DNA of 64,000 nt from an uncultured Ruminiclostridium sp. (GCA_949878745.1 CATLBH010000006.1:1-64000), one strand, 5' to 3'. Positions 24,370-34,626 are shown, numbered from the stretch's first letter. The notes: a model not told the origin generated them from the sequence alone. A program made the numbers and translations.

Positions 24370-25653
24370 ATGAAATTTTTGATTTTAACACAAGGCTGTA
24401 AGGTTAACCAGTACGACAGCGACATAATTTCCGCCGCAATGCTTGCCGAAGGATTTGTTAAAGCCGAAGAAAGCGATATTCCCGACATTATCATAGTAAA
24501 TACCTGTACCGTAACGGAAAACGGCGACAAAAAGGCCATAAGGCTTATCTCAAAGCTAAGGCGGGATTACCCGTCGGCTATAATGGCGGTAACCGGCTGT
24601 TATCCCCAGGCCTTTCCGAAAGAAGCCCGGCTTAACGAATACGCCGACATAGTTACGGGAAACTCCGAAAACAAAAATCTCACCCGCCTGATTCGCGTGT
24701 TTTCGGAAAACAGAAAAAAAACGGTAAATATATGCCCCCACGAAAAAAGTTTTTATGAACCGGAAAACTTCCTCCACAGCGACAGAACGCGCGCCTTCAT
24801 TAAAATAGAAGACGGCTGCGACAGATTCTGCTCCTATTGTATTATTCCGAAAGCGAGAGGCCGCATACGGTCGAGAAGCCTTGAAAATATCGCCAAGGAA
24901 GCGGATTTTCACGGGGAAGACGGACACAGGGAAATAGTTCTTGCCGGAATAAATCTATCCTGCTACGGCTCCGACATTGGGCTTACGCTCTTCGACGCAA
25001 TAAAAACCGTTTCGGACAGCCCGTATATAGAAAGAATAAGACTGTCGTCTTTGGAGCCAGAGCTTCTTACCCCCGAGCGTATAGAGAAAATGTCCATGGT
25101 AAAAAAACTGTGCCCTCATTTTCACCTGTCGCTTCAAAGCGGCTGCGACGAAACGCTTAAGCGGATGAACCGACACTATACCTCCTTTGAATACGCGGAA
25201 ATAGTAAGGAATTTAAGAAGCGCCTTTCCCGGCTGTGCCATAACTACCGATATAATGGTGGGCTTCGCGGGTGAAACCGAAGAGGAATTTGAACGTTCCA
25301 TTTCCTTCGCAAAACAAATCGGTTTTTCACGTATCCACGTTTTCACTTACTCGGTGCGCCCCGGAACCAAAGCCGCTTCAATGCCGAATCAGGTTCCCGA
25401 GGAAATAAAGGAACGGCGCTATAAAGTAATGAACAGCCTTTCCGTAACAGCACAGCGGGAATTTTTTACCAAAAACCTGAACACGGTTCAAAAAGTTCTC
25501 GTGGAACACAGACGTTCTCTTGAATATATCAACGGCTATACGGAAAATTACATTCCCGTCAGAATTTACGGAGGAGCCGCCGCAAGGCACGATATAGTAA
25601 GCGTAAAACTTACCGACGCGGAAGAAAATTTCTGTTCGGGCGTTATCCTATAA
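24370..25653 (+). CDS. mtaB: tRNA t6A37 methylthiotransferase
   Basis: A radical SAM enzyme of 427 residues that adds a methylthio group to t6A37 of ANN-decoding tRNAs. The N-terminal UPF0004 domain begins LTQGCKVNQYDS, the MtaB form; VNTCTV and TGCYPQ supply the other cysteines. The radical SAM cluster is CDRFCSYCIIPKARGR, and a C-terminal TRAM-like region follows. These features separate it from MiaB and RimO. It is a single gene; purL has its own promoter after it. Confidence 0.92.
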   Translation: MKFLILTQGCKVNQYDSDIISAAMLAEGFVKAEESDIPDIIIVNTCTVTENGDKKAIRLISKLRRDYPSAIMAVTGCYPQAFPKEARLNEYADIVTGNSENKNLTRLIRVFSENRKKTVNICPHEKSFYEPENFLHSDRTRAFIKIEDGCDRFCSYCIIPKARGRIRSRSLENIAKEADFHGEDGHREIVLAGINLSCYGSDIGLTLFDAIKTVSDSPYIERIRLSSLEPELLTPERIEKMSMVKKLCPHFHLSLQSGCDETLKRMNRHYTSFEYAEIVRNLRSAFPGCAITTDIMVGFAGETEEEFERSISFAKQIGFSRIHVFTYSVRPGTKAASMPNQVPEEIKERRYKVMNSLSVTAQREFFTKNLNTVQKVLVEHRRSLEYINGYTENYIPVRIYGGAAARHDIVSVKLTDAEENFCSGVIL

Positions 25654-25681
25654 TCAATTGCTATTTATTTGCTCCAACCCC

Positions 25682-25710
25682 TTGAAATAAACCCCGAAAA
25701 GCTGTATAAT
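25682..25710 (+). promoter_or_regulatory. Promoter of purL and the following gene run
   Basis: TTGAAA, 17-bp spacer, TATAAT. The 100-base leader shows no obvious purine riboswitch core. Confidence 0.75.
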
Positions 25711-25812
25711 ATCATTAACGGTTAATTCGGAGAAAAGATTTAAACAAGAAATTGCCCCCAAAAAAATTTTTCGAATAAAACACAAGCTTTTTCAGAAGAA
25801 AGGAAAAACAAA

Positions 25813-28800
25813 ATGGCTGTCTATCGCATTTATGTGGAGAAAAAAACCGAATTCAACATCGAGGGAAGATCGGTTCTGGAGGATCTTCGCACCGCCCTCA
25901 GAATCGAAAGCGCAACGGACGTGCGCGTTATCAACAGATATGACGCGGAAGAAATATCCGAAGAAAACTTCTTGCGTTCCGTCCCCACCGTTTTCAGCGA
26001 ACCGCCCGTTGACGATACCTATGACGAGCTTCCCGATTTCGGGAAAAACAAACGTGTTTTCGCTGTGGAATTTCTCCCGGGACAGTTCGACCAACGCGCG
26101 GACAGCGCCGCCCAGTGTATACAAATGCTGTGTCAGGGCGACCGCCCCGTTGTAAAATACGCTAAAATATACGTATTGAGCGGAAATATAAGCGATGAGG
26201 AATTCTCGAGGATTAAGCATTATCTTATCAACGCGGTTGAAGCGAGAGAGTGCGGTCTTGAAAAATACGACACTCTTAAGATAAAATATGATATTCCCAC
26301 GGAAGTCGTTACCCTCGACGGTTTTCTCGAGCTTGACGAAAAGGGACTTGCCGACTTTGTGAAAAAATACGGCCTGGCTATGGACAACGACGATATAAAA
26401 TTCTGTCAGGATTATTTCAAGAGTGAAAACAAGTGCCCCACCATCACCGAAATAAGAATGATAGACACCTACTGGAGCGATCACTGCCGCCACACCACCT
26501 TCGGCACCGTTATTGACAGCGCGAAGATCGACGCTCCCTACATCGCGGATACATATAAGGAATATAAAATACACCGCGAGGAGCTGGGAAGAGGAAACAA
26601 GCCCGTCTGCCTTATGGATATAGCCACTCTCGCGGCGAAAAAGCTTAAAAAAGACGGACTCCTTCCCGACCTTGACGAAAGCGAGGAAATCAACGCCTGC
26701 TCCGTAAAAATCACCGTTGACAACAACGGTAAGGACGAGCAGTGGCTTTTGATGTTCAAAAACGAAACCCATAACCACCCCACCGAAATAGAACCCTTCG
26801 GCGGAGCGGCGACCTGTCTCGGCGGAGCGATCCGCGACCCCCTTTCCGGCCGCTCCTTCGTATATCAAGCCATGCGCGTAACCGGCGCGTCCGACCCCCT
26901 GCTCCCCGTCGATAAGACAATACCCGGCAAGCTGCCCCCGAGAAAAATAACCACCACCGCCGCCGCAGGCTATTCCTCCTACGGAAACCAGATAGGTCTC
27001 GCCACGGGTCACGTGGCGGAAATTTACCACCCCGGCTATATGGCCAAGCGTATGGAAATAGGCGCGGTAATCGGCGCGGCTCCTATCGAAAACGTAAGGC
27101 GGGAAAGACCCGCCCCCGGCGATATAATCATTCTTCTGGGCGGAAAAACGGGGCGCGACGGCTGCGGCGGCGCCACCGGCTCATCAAAATCCCACAGCGT
27201 GGAAAGCCTTGAAAGCTGCGGCGCGGAGGTACAGAAGGGCAACGCCCCCGAAGAACGCAAGCTCCAGAGACTGTTCAGAAATCCGGAAGCCACAAGGCTG
27301 ATAAAGCGCTGCAACGACTTCGGCGCGGGCGGCGTTTCAGTGGCTATCGGCGAGCTGGCGGACGGTCTTGAAATAGACCTGAACGCGGTGCCCAAAAAAT
27401 ATGACGGGCTGGACGGCACCGAGCTGGCCATTTCCGAATCCCAGGAGAGAATGGCGGTAGTGGTTGAAAAAGAAAACGCGGACAAGTTTATCGCCCTCGC
27501 GGGAAAAGAAAACCTTGAAGCCACCCCCGTGGCGGTGGTAAAGGAAGAACCCCGCCTTAAAATGCTTTGGAACGGAAAAACAATCTGTGATATCTCCCGC
27601 GATTTTCTCAATTCCAACGGCGCGGAAAAGCATACCGAGGTTTCGGTGCCCGATCCCAAGGTAAGCTATTTAACGGGCAGAAAAAATACCGTTTCCGATT
27701 GGGAAAACCTTGTGAGCGATCTCAACATTTGCTCCCAAAAAGGACTTATTCAGCGATTTGACAGCACCGTGGGCGCCGCTACCGTTTTAATGCCTTTCAG
27801 CGGCAGAACGCAGCAGACCCCCACTCAGGCCATGGCGGCCAAAATCCCCGTTTCGGGCGGCAATACCAACACCGCCTCAGTAATGGGCTGGGGCTTCAAC
27901 CCCATCATAAGCGAACAGTCGCCCTATCACGGAGCCATGCTGGCGGTTATCGAGAGCATAGCCAAGGTGGTTGCCGCGGGCGGTTCCTCAAAAAAATGCT
28001 GGCTCACTTTCCAGGAATATTTTGAAAGAACACAAAACACCCCCTCCCGCTGGGGCAAGCCCTTCGCGGCGCTTTTAGGCGCGTATAAGGCACAGCTTGA
28101 GCTGTCCTGTGGCGCTATAGGAGGAAAGGATTCCATGTCGGGGACCTTCGAGCGCATTGACGTGCCTCCCACCCTTGTTTCCTTCGCCGTTTCCACCGCC
28201 AAAGCCGATAAGGTAACAAGCGCGGAATTCAAGCTTCCCTTCAGCAAGCTTTACTATATCCGTCCAAAATACGACGAAAATATGCTTCCCGATTTTGAAA
28301 GCGTAAAAACCGTATTTGAGACGGTGGAAAAGGCTATTTCCGACGGAAAGGCTCTTTCCGTATGGTCGATAGCCTGCGGCGGTGTTGCCGAGGGCATATT
28401 CAAGATGTCTTTAGGCAACAGGATAGGCGCAAGGCTTGAAGCATTGGACGACGAAACGCTGTTTACCCCCTGCTACGGCGGATTTATAATAGAAGCCGGC
28501 GGCGAAATCGACAATATGCTTTATATCGGCGAAACCTGCGAGGAATATAAAATATACTGCGGAGATACCGCGCTAGACATTTCCTCCCTTGAAGAAAAGT
28601 GGAACGAAAAGCTGGAGCCCATATTCAAAAATACCACACCGGAAGAGCCCGCTCCCGCTCCCATAGCTTACGACAAGGGCTGCGAAATAACCTGCGCCCC
28701 CGCCAACAGAACGGCGAAGCCCAAGGTGCTTATCCCGGTATTTCCCGGCACCAACGGCGAGTACGATATGGCTGACGCCTTCAACAGAAACGGCGGCGAG

Positions 28801-29517
28801 GCCGAAACCTTCGTTATAAGAAATCTCAGCGCGGCCGCAATGGAAGAATCGGCGGAAGCTTTCGCAAAGCTTATAGGCGGAAGCCAGATTATAGCCGTCC
28901 CCGGCGGCTTCAGCGGCGGCGACGAGCCCGAAGGCTCGGCCAAATTCATCAACGCGTTTTTCAGAAATCCGAGGATAAAAGACGCGATAAACGATATGCT
29001 CTATCACCGCGACGGTCTGATGCTGGGAATCTGCAACGGCTTCCAAGCGCTTATAAAATTAGGCCTTCTTCCCTACGGCGAAATAAAACCCCTGTCTGAG
29101 GACAACCCAACACTTACCTTCAATACGGTGGGCAGACACCAGTCACAGCTTGTTTACACTAAAATATGCACCGATAAGTCCCCGTGGCTTTCTCACTGCA
29201 AGGTAGGCGAGATATACACCATACCCATCTCCCACGGCGAAGGCAGGTTTGTCGCCAAGGAAAACGTAATAAACAAGCTTATAGAAAACGGTCAGGTAGT
29301 AACTCAGTACGTCGACCTTAAGGGTAATCCCACAATGGATCTTGCCTTTAACCCCAACGGCTCAATGCACGCCATAGAAAGCGTAATCTCCCCCGACGGC
29401 AGAGTGTTGGGAAAAATGGGTCACAGCGAGCGCATAAGCGACGAAAGGTGCGCGATGAACGTGGACGGAAACAAGCTTCAGCCTTTGTTCAAGGGCGGAG
29501 TGGATTACTTTAAGTAA
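25813..29517 (+). CDS. purL: Phosphoribosylformylglycinamidine synthase, single chain
   Basis: Step 4 of purine synthesis: FGAR plus glutamine and ATP to FGAM. The 1234-residue chain fuses PurS-like, PurL and glutaminase parts, the Clostridial/large type. MIDTYWSDHCRHTTFGT and NHPTEIEPFGGAATCLGGAIRD mark the first AIRS-like half and GGKDSMSGTFERIDVPP the second. The C-terminal class I glutaminase has its cysteine in LGICNGFQALIKLG and His/Glu in ISHGEGRF. It is followed at 19 bases by a small transporter and a long co-directional run, although none of those genes is purine-related. Confidence 0.96.
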   Translation: MAVYRIYVEKKTEFNIEGRSVLEDLRTALRIESATDVRVINRYDAEEISEENFLRSVPTVFSEPPVDDTYDELPDFGKNKRVFAVEFLPGQFDQRADSAAQCIQMLCQGDRPVVKYAKIYVLSGNISDEEFSRIKHYLINAVEARECGLEKYDTLKIKYDIPTEVVTLDGFLELDEKGLADFVKKYGLAMDNDDIKFCQDYFKSENKCPTITEIRMIDTYWSDHCRHTTFGTVIDSAKIDAPYIADTYKEYKIHREELGRGNKPVCLMDIATLAAKKLKKDGLLPDLDESEEINACSVKITVDNNGKDEQWLLMFKNETHNHPTEIEPFGGAATCLGGAIRDPLSGRSFVYQAMRVTGASDPLLPVDKTIPGKLPPRKITTTAAAGYSSYGNQIGLATGHVAEIYHPGYMAKRMEIGAVIGAAPIENVRRERPAPGDIIILLGGKTGRDGCGGATGSSKSHSVESLESCGAEVQKGNAPEERKLQRLFRNPEATRLIKRCNDFGAGGVSVAIGELADGLEIDLNAVPKKYDGLDGTELAISESQERMAVVVEKENADKFIALAGKENLEATPVAVVKEEPRLKMLWNGKTICDISRDFLNSNGAEKHTEVSVPDPKVSYLTGRKNTVSDWENLVSDLNICSQKGLIQRFDSTVGAATVLMPFSGRTQQTPTQAMAAKIPVSGGNTNTASVMGWGFNPIISEQSPYHGAMLAVIESIAKVVAAGGSSKKCWLTFQEYFERTQNTPSRWGKPFAALLGAYKAQLELSCGAIGGKDSMSGTFERIDVPPTLVSFAVSTAKADKVTSAEFKLPFSKLYYIRPKYDENMLPDFESVKTVFETVEKAISDGKALSVWSIACGGVAEGIFKMSLGNRIGARLEALDDETLFTPCYGGFIIEAGGEIDNMLYIGETCEEYKIYCGDTALDISSLEEKWNEKLEPIFKNTTPEEPAPAPIAYDKGCEITCAPANRTAKPKVLIPVFPGTNGEYDMADAFNRNGGEAETFVIRNLSAAAMEESAEAFAKLIGGSQIIAVPGGFSGGDEPEGSAKFINAFFRNPRIKDAINDMLYHRDGLMLGICNGFQALIKLGLLPYGEIKPLSEDNPTLTFNTVGRHQSQLVYTKICTDKSPWLSHCKVGEIYTIPISHGEGRFVAKENVINKLIENGQVVTQYVDLKGNPTMDLAFNPNGSMHAIESVISPDGRVLGKMGHSERISDERCAMNVDGNKLQPLFKGGVDYFK

Positions 29518-29536
29518 AATAAAAAGAAGGGATATT

Positions 29537-29950
29537 ATGTGGTGGCTGTATGCCCTCTTATCCGCCGTTTTTGCCGCCGCTACCTCAATTTTGGCCAAGG
29601 TGGGGATAGAAAACGTAAATTCACATTTAGCCACTGCGGTAAGGACTGTGGTAGTGGTCGGTATGGCGTGGATAATGGTGTTTATAACCGACTCTCAGGG
29701 CGGCCTTATGAATATAAGCCGAAAAAGCTGGATATTTCTTATACTTTCGGGGCTTGCCACGGGAGCGTCGTGGCTGTGCTATTACCGCGCCTTACAGCTT
29801 GGCGAAGCCTCAAAGGTGGTGCCCATTGATAAGCTGAGCGTAATAATAACCTTAGTGCTTGCCTTTGTGTTCCTTCACGAGGAATTTACGGTAAAATCCC
29901 TTGCGGGCTGTATTCTGATAGGAGCGGGAACGCTTATAATGGTGCTGTGA
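29537..29950 (+). CDS. Single-domain EamA/DMT family transporter
   Basis: A 137-residue membrane protein with about four to five helices, half the size of classical DMT exporters; such proteins act as dimers. SAVFAAATSILAKVGIENVN and the closing FLHEEFTVKSLAGCILIGAG are typical EamA motifs. The substrate is unknown. The ribosome site is AGAAGGGA. It lies 19 bases after purL and 24 before the protease gene. Confidence 0.85.
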   Translation: MWWLYALLSAVFAAATSILAKVGIENVNSHLATAVRTVVVVGMAWIMVFITDSQGGLMNISRKSWIFLILSGLATGASWLCYYRALQLGEASKVVPIDKLSVIITLVLAFVFLHEEFTVKSLAGCILIGAGTLIMVL

Positions 29951-29974
29951 TTTTGTTTTTTTTGGGGGCAGTCT

Positions 29975-30808
29975 ATGTCGAATCGAAAAGACAACTCGAA
30001 GCTTTATCTGAAAATTCTTCTGATCTTTACTCTTATCGTTGCCGCAATTATAACCTCGGTGCTTTTCATCTTGCCCTCGATGTATGAAAACGAGTGTAAG
30101 ACGAGAATAAACGAAGAACTGGAAGAAAAGCTGAAAGGCGATTTACTGGCCTCCAATATCCGTATCATTCAAAAAAAATCAAAGATAATCGGCGATATGG
30201 AAGAGCTTACCTTTTCCGCGGGAGCAAGCGGCGTGATTTTTGAAAAAAACGCCGGCGTATACTATGCGCTCACCGCTTATCATGTGGTTTCCGACGGGGA
30301 CGAAAACACAAAATTTTTAATACAGCCCTATACCGCTCCTTCTTTTTCCGAATATACCGATACCGTTTTGGAGTATTACAAACAGTTCCCCGCCGCAAAG
30401 GTAGAGTATTACAGCGAGGAATACGATCTGGCGGTATTGAGCTTTCGTTCCGCCCAAAAGCTGGGAACGGTAAATATAGCGGAGAAGAACGCCGAAAAAA
30501 ACACGGAGATAGCGGTAATAAGCAACTCGGAAGGCAAAAGCTTCGTTCATACCTTCGGAAGTATCCTATCAAACGATATGACCTGTTTTTCCGGCGGCGA
30601 CGGAGCCGAAAGCGGCTATATAATAAAGCACTCCGCCTATATTGCCCCCGGAAGCAGCGGCAGCGCGGTTTTATCCTTTAACGGTAAAAATGTCGAAGCC
30701 GTTGGCATAAATATCGGCGGCGGCACCGATTTTATGGGAAGATTCAGCTATGGGGCAATGATACCCTGTCAGCAGATAAAACAGTTTTTGTACGAATGGA
30801 AACGGTAA
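29975..30808 (+). CDS. Membrane-anchored trypsin-like serine protease
   Basis: A 277-residue protein with an N-terminal anchor (KILLIFTLIVAAIITSVLFIL) and an outside chymotrypsin fold. The catalytic triad is complete: His in ALTAYHVVSDG, Asp in EEYDLAVLSF and Ser in APGSSGSAVL. There is no PDZ domain, unlike HtrA. It may serve cell-surface protein quality control or processing. The ribosome site is an unusual GGGGGC stretch seven bases before the ATG. Part of the purL-GH5 run. Confidence 0.85.
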   Translation: MSNRKDNSKLYLKILLIFTLIVAAIITSVLFILPSMYENECKTRINEELEEKLKGDLLASNIRIIQKKSKIIGDMEELTFSAGASGVIFEKNAGVYYALTAYHVVSDGDENTKFLIQPYTAPSFSEYTDTVLEYYKQFPAAKVEYYSEEYDLAVLSFRSAQKLGTVNIAEKNAEKNTEIAVISNSEGKSFVHTFGSILSNDMTCFSGGDGAESGYIIKHSAYIAPGSSGSAVLSFNGKNVEAVGINIGGGTDFMGRFSYGAMIPCQQIKQFLYEWKR

Positions 30809-30844
30809 ATGGCTTTACAAAACAAATTAAGTTAGGAGAAGAAA

Positions 30845-31279
30845 ATGACCTACAAAAACATGGAGGAATCGGATATCGCTAAAGTAATACCGCTTTTTAT
30901 TGATTATTACAACAATAAAGAAGAAGGCGAGTGGACCGAGGAAACCGTTTACAAGCGTATTCATCAGGTATTTTCACGGGAGGATTCCTACTGTCTTATC
31001 GCGGAGGAAAACGGAAAGTCCGCGGGCTTTGCCATGGGATATTTTGAGCAGTATGACGACGGCTTCGCCTATGACCTTATTGAAATAGTAATTGCCGTCG
31101 AGCTCCAAAACAAAGGCCTTGGAACGGAATTTATGAAGGAGCTTGAGAAAAGGGTAAAAGACAAAGGCGCCATGCTTATACAGCTTCAATCCGTCAACGA
31201 TGAATTCCACGCGCATTTTTACGAAAAACTGGGATATCATAACGTATCAAACTTCGTTTTAAAAACAAAAATGCTTTAA
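30845..31279 (+). CDS. GNAT acetyltransferase
   Basis: A 144-residue single GNAT domain. The acetyl-CoA loop is ELQNKGLGTEFMKELEKR, and HAHFYEKLGYHNVSNFVLK is the typical last strand-helix. The substrate is not predictable. The start follows TTAGGAG. It sits between the protease and fucI genes in the same direction, with gaps of 36 and 23 bases. Confidence 0.85.
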   Translation: MTYKNMEESDIAKVIPLFIDYYNNKEEGEWTEETVYKRIHQVFSREDSYCLIAEENGKSAGFAMGYFEQYDDGFAYDLIEIVIAVELQNKGLGTEFMKELEKRVKDKGAMLIQLQSVNDEFHAHFYEKLGYHNVSNFVLKTKML

Positions 31280-31302
31280 GAACATCATAGGAGGACAAAC
31301 AA

Positions 31303-33081
31303 ATGCTATCCAAAATCGGAATCAGACCCGTTATAGACGGCCGTCAGTTCGGAATCCGCGAAAGTCTTGAGGAACAGACCATGAATATGGCCAAAGCCGC
31401 CGCGGAGCTGATCACCGCTAAAGTACGCCACGCAAGCGGAGAACCCGTCGAATGCGTAATCGCCGACAGCACCATCGGCGGCATAGCCGAAAGCGCCGCT
31501 TGCAACGAAAAATTCAGCAAAGAAAACGTGGTTGCCACACTTACGGTTACTCCCTGCTGGTGCTACGTCACCACGGTAATTGACGAAAACCCCAACACGA
31601 TAAAGGCCATATGGGGATTTAACGGCACCGAGCGCCCCGGCGCGGTATTTCTCGCGGCGGCAATGAGCGCTTACGCTCAGATAGGTATGCCCTGCTTCTC
31701 CATTTACGGACACGACGTAAAGGACGCCGACGATAAGACAATACCCGAGGACGTGGAAGAGAAAATTCTTCGTTTCGCCCGCTGCGCCGCCGCGGTGGGG
31801 GACATCAGAAACAAGAGCTATGTAAATATCGGCGCGGTTGCAATGGGAATCGCGGGCTCCTACTGCAACGAGGACTTTTTCCGCAGCTATCTTGGTATGC
31901 ACCCCGAATGGGTGGATATGAGCGAAATAATCCGCCGTGAGAAACTGGGTATTTACGACAAGAATGAATATGAAAAAGCCCTTAAGTGGATAAAGGAAAA
32001 CTGTAAGGAAGGCATTGATATAAATCCCACAGACGGAATGTTCTATCAAAGAACCGTTCTTTCTCCCGAAGAAAAAGAGGAAAACTGGCAGTTTATCGCA
32101 AAGATGACCTGTATTATAATGGATATAATGAAGGGCAATCCCAAGCTGGCGGAAATGGGCTGGATTGAGGAATCCAAGGGCAGAAACGCCATACTGGGCG
32201 GGTTCCAGGGTCAGCGCAACTGGACGGACTTTATGCCAAACGCGGATTTCAGCGAAGCTATTTTGAACACAAGCTTTGACTGGAACGGAAAGCGCGAGCC
32301 TATTCCCTTCGCCACCGAAAACGACGGCTTAAACGGAGTGACCCTGCTTTTACTGCATCAGATCACCTCAAAAGCCGCCATTTTCGCCGACGTAAGAACC
32401 TATTGGTCTTCCGAAGCGGTGGAAAGAGTGACCGGCTGGAAACCCGACGGCATTGCCGAAAACGGATTTATCCATCTTATAAACAGCGGCGCGGCGGCTT
32501 TGGACGGTACGGGCGCTTCCCTTAACGAAAAGGGCGAAAGCTGTATGAAAAACTGGTGGGATATGACCGAAGAGGACATTGACGCCTGTCTTAAAGCCAC
32601 CACATGGCCCTGCGCAAATCTGGGATACTTCAGAGGCGGCGGATTCTCCTCAAGCTATTCCACAAAGGGCGTTATGCCCTGCACCTTTGCGAGAGTTAAT
32701 CTTATAAAAGGACTTGGGCCCGCCATTCAGATAGTTGAGGGATATACCGTGGAGCTGCCCGAAAACGTCAACAAAATACTCCTTGACCGAACCGACAAAA
32801 CATGGCCCTCCACATGGTTTACCCCCGTTCTTACGGGAAAAGACAGCTTTAAGGACGTGTACGGCGTTATGGCCAACTGGGGAGCCAACCACGGAGCGTT
32901 CGTCTACGGGCATATCGGAGCCGATCTGATAACTCTGGCTTCAATGCTTCGTATCCCCGTATCAATGCACAATATTTCCGAGGACAGGATCTACCGTCCC
33001 CACGCGTGGACCGCATTCGGAACCAAGGATTTGGAGGGCGCCGATTACAGAGCCTGCGCCAATTACGGAAGTCTTTATTAA
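31303..33081 (+). CDS. fucI: L-fucose isomerase
   Basis: Converts L-fucose to L-fuculose (also D-arabinose to D-ribulose) with manganese. The 592-residue length matches the family. Characteristic stretches include [48 protein letters not shown] and [19 protein letters not shown], which holds metal ligands. The ribosome site is AGGAGG. No kinase (FucK) or aldolase (FucA) is next to it, and FucO is encoded 9 kb upstream on the other strand, so the pathway is dispersed. It shares a message with the GH5 mannanase. Confidence 0.95.
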   Translation: MLSKIGIRPVIDGRQFGIRESLEEQTMNMAKAAAELITAKVRHASGEPVECVIADSTIGGIAESAACNEKFSKENVVATLTVTPCWCYVTTVIDENPNTIKAIWGFNGTERPGAVFLAAAMSAYAQIGMPCFSIYGHDVKDADDKTIPEDVEEKILRFARCAAAVGDIRNKSYVNIGAVAMGIAGSYCNEDFFRSYLGMHPEWVDMSEIIRREKLGIYDKNEYEKALKWIKENCKEGIDINPTDGMFYQRTVLSPEEKEENWQFIAKMTCIIMDIMKGNPKLAEMGWIEESKGRNAILGGFQGQRNWTDFMPNADFSEAILNTSFDWNGKREPIPFATENDGLNGVTLLLLHQITSKAAIFADVRTYWSSEAVERVTGWKPDGIAENGFIHLINSGAAALDGTGASLNEKGESCMKNWWDMTEEDIDACLKATTWPCANLGYFRGGGFSSSYSTKGVMPCTFARVNLIKGLGPAIQIVEGYTVELPENVNKILLDRTDKTWPSTWFTPVLTGKDSFKDVYGVMANWGANHGAFVYGHIGADLITLASMLRIPVSMHNISEDRIYRPHAWTAFGTKDLEGADYRACANYGSLY

Positions 33082-33101
33082 GAAGGAGCAAATAAACGTT
33101 T

Positions 33102-34163
33102 ATGAAATTTAAACAAAGCCTGATATCCCTTATTTTGGCGGCATCGATACTGTTTGTCTCCGCCTGCGGACAAAATCAAAAGGCAAACGGCAGCGAAACA
33201 AAAGACTCTGCCACCGTATCCGACGAAAATACGGCGAGTGACGGCAAACAATCCCCCGCCGAAACCGGCGGATTTCAGGTAAACGGCCAACAGCTTTACG
33301 ACGCCAACGGCAACGTATTCGTTATGCGCGGGATAAATCACGCCCACTCATGGTTTCAGGACAAGCTGGACGACGCTGTTCCCGCTATCGCAAAAACCGG
33401 TGCGAATACCGTAAGAGTGGTTTTATCCGACGGACAGCAATGGGACAGGATATCCCTTGAGGACGTGGAAAAAATAATAGATATCTGTAAGGATAATAAT
33501 CTCATCTGTATTCTTGAAGTGCACGATCTGACGGGAAAAGACGATATTGAAGGCCTTCGCAAAACCGCCGAATACTGGCTTGAAATAAAATCGGCGCTTA
33601 TTGGAAACGAAGCTTATGTTATACTGAATATCGCCAACGAATGGGTAGGCACATGGGACGATCCGGAGCTGTGGTACAACGGGTATTCCGAAGCCATTAA
33701 AACATTGCGCAGCGGGGAGATAAAAAATACCATTATGATAGACGCTCCCGGCTGGGGACAGTTTGCTCAGCCAATAGACACATACGGCGAAAAGCTGTTT
33801 AACGAGGATCCCGAAAAAAACACAATGTTTTCCATTCACATGTACGGAGCCGCCGGCAAAAGCGCCCGCGTAATAAAAACAAATCTGGAATACGCCTCAA
33901 AGCACAGCCTTTGCGCCGTGGTGGGTGAATTCGGTTTTAACCACAGCGACGGCGACGTGGACGAGGATTACATTATGAAGTACTGCACCGAAAACGGCAT
34001 AGGCTACTTAGGCTGGTCATGGAAAGGAAACGGCGGCGGAGTGGAGTATCTTGATATCGCGGAGGATTGGGAAGGAAATAAGCTGTCGGAGGAATGGGGG
34101 GAAAAGCTTGTAAACGGAGAAAACGGCATAAAAGAAACGTCGAAAATTTGTTCCGTTTACTGA
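33102..34163 (+). CDS. GH5 endo-beta-mannanase-like lipoprotein
   Basis: A secreted lipoprotein of 353 residues. The signal peptide ends in the lipobox FVSAC, a short Ser/Asp/Thr-rich linker follows, then a GH5 TIM barrel from about residue 60. NIANEWVGTWDD carries the acid/base and VVGEFGFNH the nucleophile; MRGINHAHSWFQD and the NEW-GTW signature point to subfamily 8 mannanases. It probably cuts mannan at the cell surface, like the GH26 enzyme at 2.6 kb. It is last in the purL run and followed by a strong terminator. Confidence 0.88.
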   Translation: MKFKQSLISLILAASILFVSACGQNQKANGSETKDSATVSDENTASDGKQSPAETGGFQVNGQQLYDANGNVFVMRGINHAHSWFQDKLDDAVPAIAKTGANTVRVVLSDGQQWDRISLEDVEKIIDICKDNNLICILEVHDLTGKDDIEGLRKTAEYWLEIKSALIGNEAYVILNIANEWVGTWDDPELWYNGYSEAIKTLRSGEIKNTIMIDAPGWGQFAQPIDTYGEKLFNEDPEKNTMFSIHMYGAAGKSARVIKTNLEYASKHSLCAVVGEFGFNHSDGDVDEDYIMKYCTENGIGYLGWSWKGNGGGVEYLDIAEDWEGNKLSEEWGEKLVNGENGIKETSKICSVY

Positions 34164-34170
34164 TAAAAAA

Positions 34171-34214
34171 GGAACCGTGCCGCAAAACCACGTTGGGTTT
34201 TACGGCACGGTTCC
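34171..34214 (+). terminator. Strong terminator after the GH5 gene
   Basis: 19-bp stem GGAACCGTGCCG-AAAACC / GGTTTT-CGGCACGGTTCC with a short loop, followed by TATTTCTT. Confidence 0.88.
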
Positions 34215-34294
34215 TATTTCTTATACAATATCAGATTCTCATCTGTTTACGTACATTTTTTCATAATACTGCTTGTATTCCCCGTTTACAATAT

Positions 34295-34626
34295 GTTACC
34301 ACCAAGCGCGGTTATCCAAATACCATTTTATACTAATCTTTAATCATATTGTAGACGAAGTCGGAAATATAATTAAAGATTACACCCGAAACACTAATCT
34401 TTGGTCAACATTTTTTGTCTATAATCTGACCAAAGATTAGTATTATGGTCTTTTTAATCCCGTCCTCGAATTTGGTCTCGGGCAGCCAGCCAAGATCGTT
34501 ATGAATTTTTGTCGGGTCAATCGCATAACGCATATCGTGACCATTTCTGTCGGTGACATAAGTAATTAAGCTTTCGGGCTTATTCAATTTCCTGCATATG
34601 CTTTTTACGATATCGATATTTTTCAT
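34295..34626 (-). pseudogene. rfbB: Remnant of dTDP-glucose 4,6-dehydratase, split by element H3
   Basis: Only the C-terminal end remains. Reading from 34626 (minus strand), [40 protein letters not shown] and [14 protein letters not shown] match the end of RfbB, the rhamnose-precursor enzyme. The frame then runs into H3. Beyond H3 the expected last residues reappear as KWYLDNRAWW followed by a stop (about 34326-34295). The first 270 or so residues are missing. This marks an old deletion of a surface-polysaccharide locus. The ORF track reports the piece as a 73-residue ORF at 34405-34626. Confidence 0.8.
34331..34442 (-). repeat. Family H two-hairpin element H3 (intact copy)
   Basis: Minus strand: CTAATCTTTGGTCA..TGACCAAAGATTAG (hairpin 1), linker TGTTTCGGGTGT, then AATCTTTAAT..ATTAAAGATTAG (hairpin 2). 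TA lies at both ends. Bases 34375-34440 are identical to 128-193. It splits the rfbB remnant. Confidence 0.75.

Noticed and set aside
25682-25812. Purine riboswitch ahead of purL
   Set aside because: The conserved three-way-junction sequences could not be found in the 100-base leader.
25792-27030. 412-residue antisense ORF opposite purL
   Set aside because: Purely a shadow: it lies inside the strongly conserved purL frame, has no ribosome site and no recognisable protein features.
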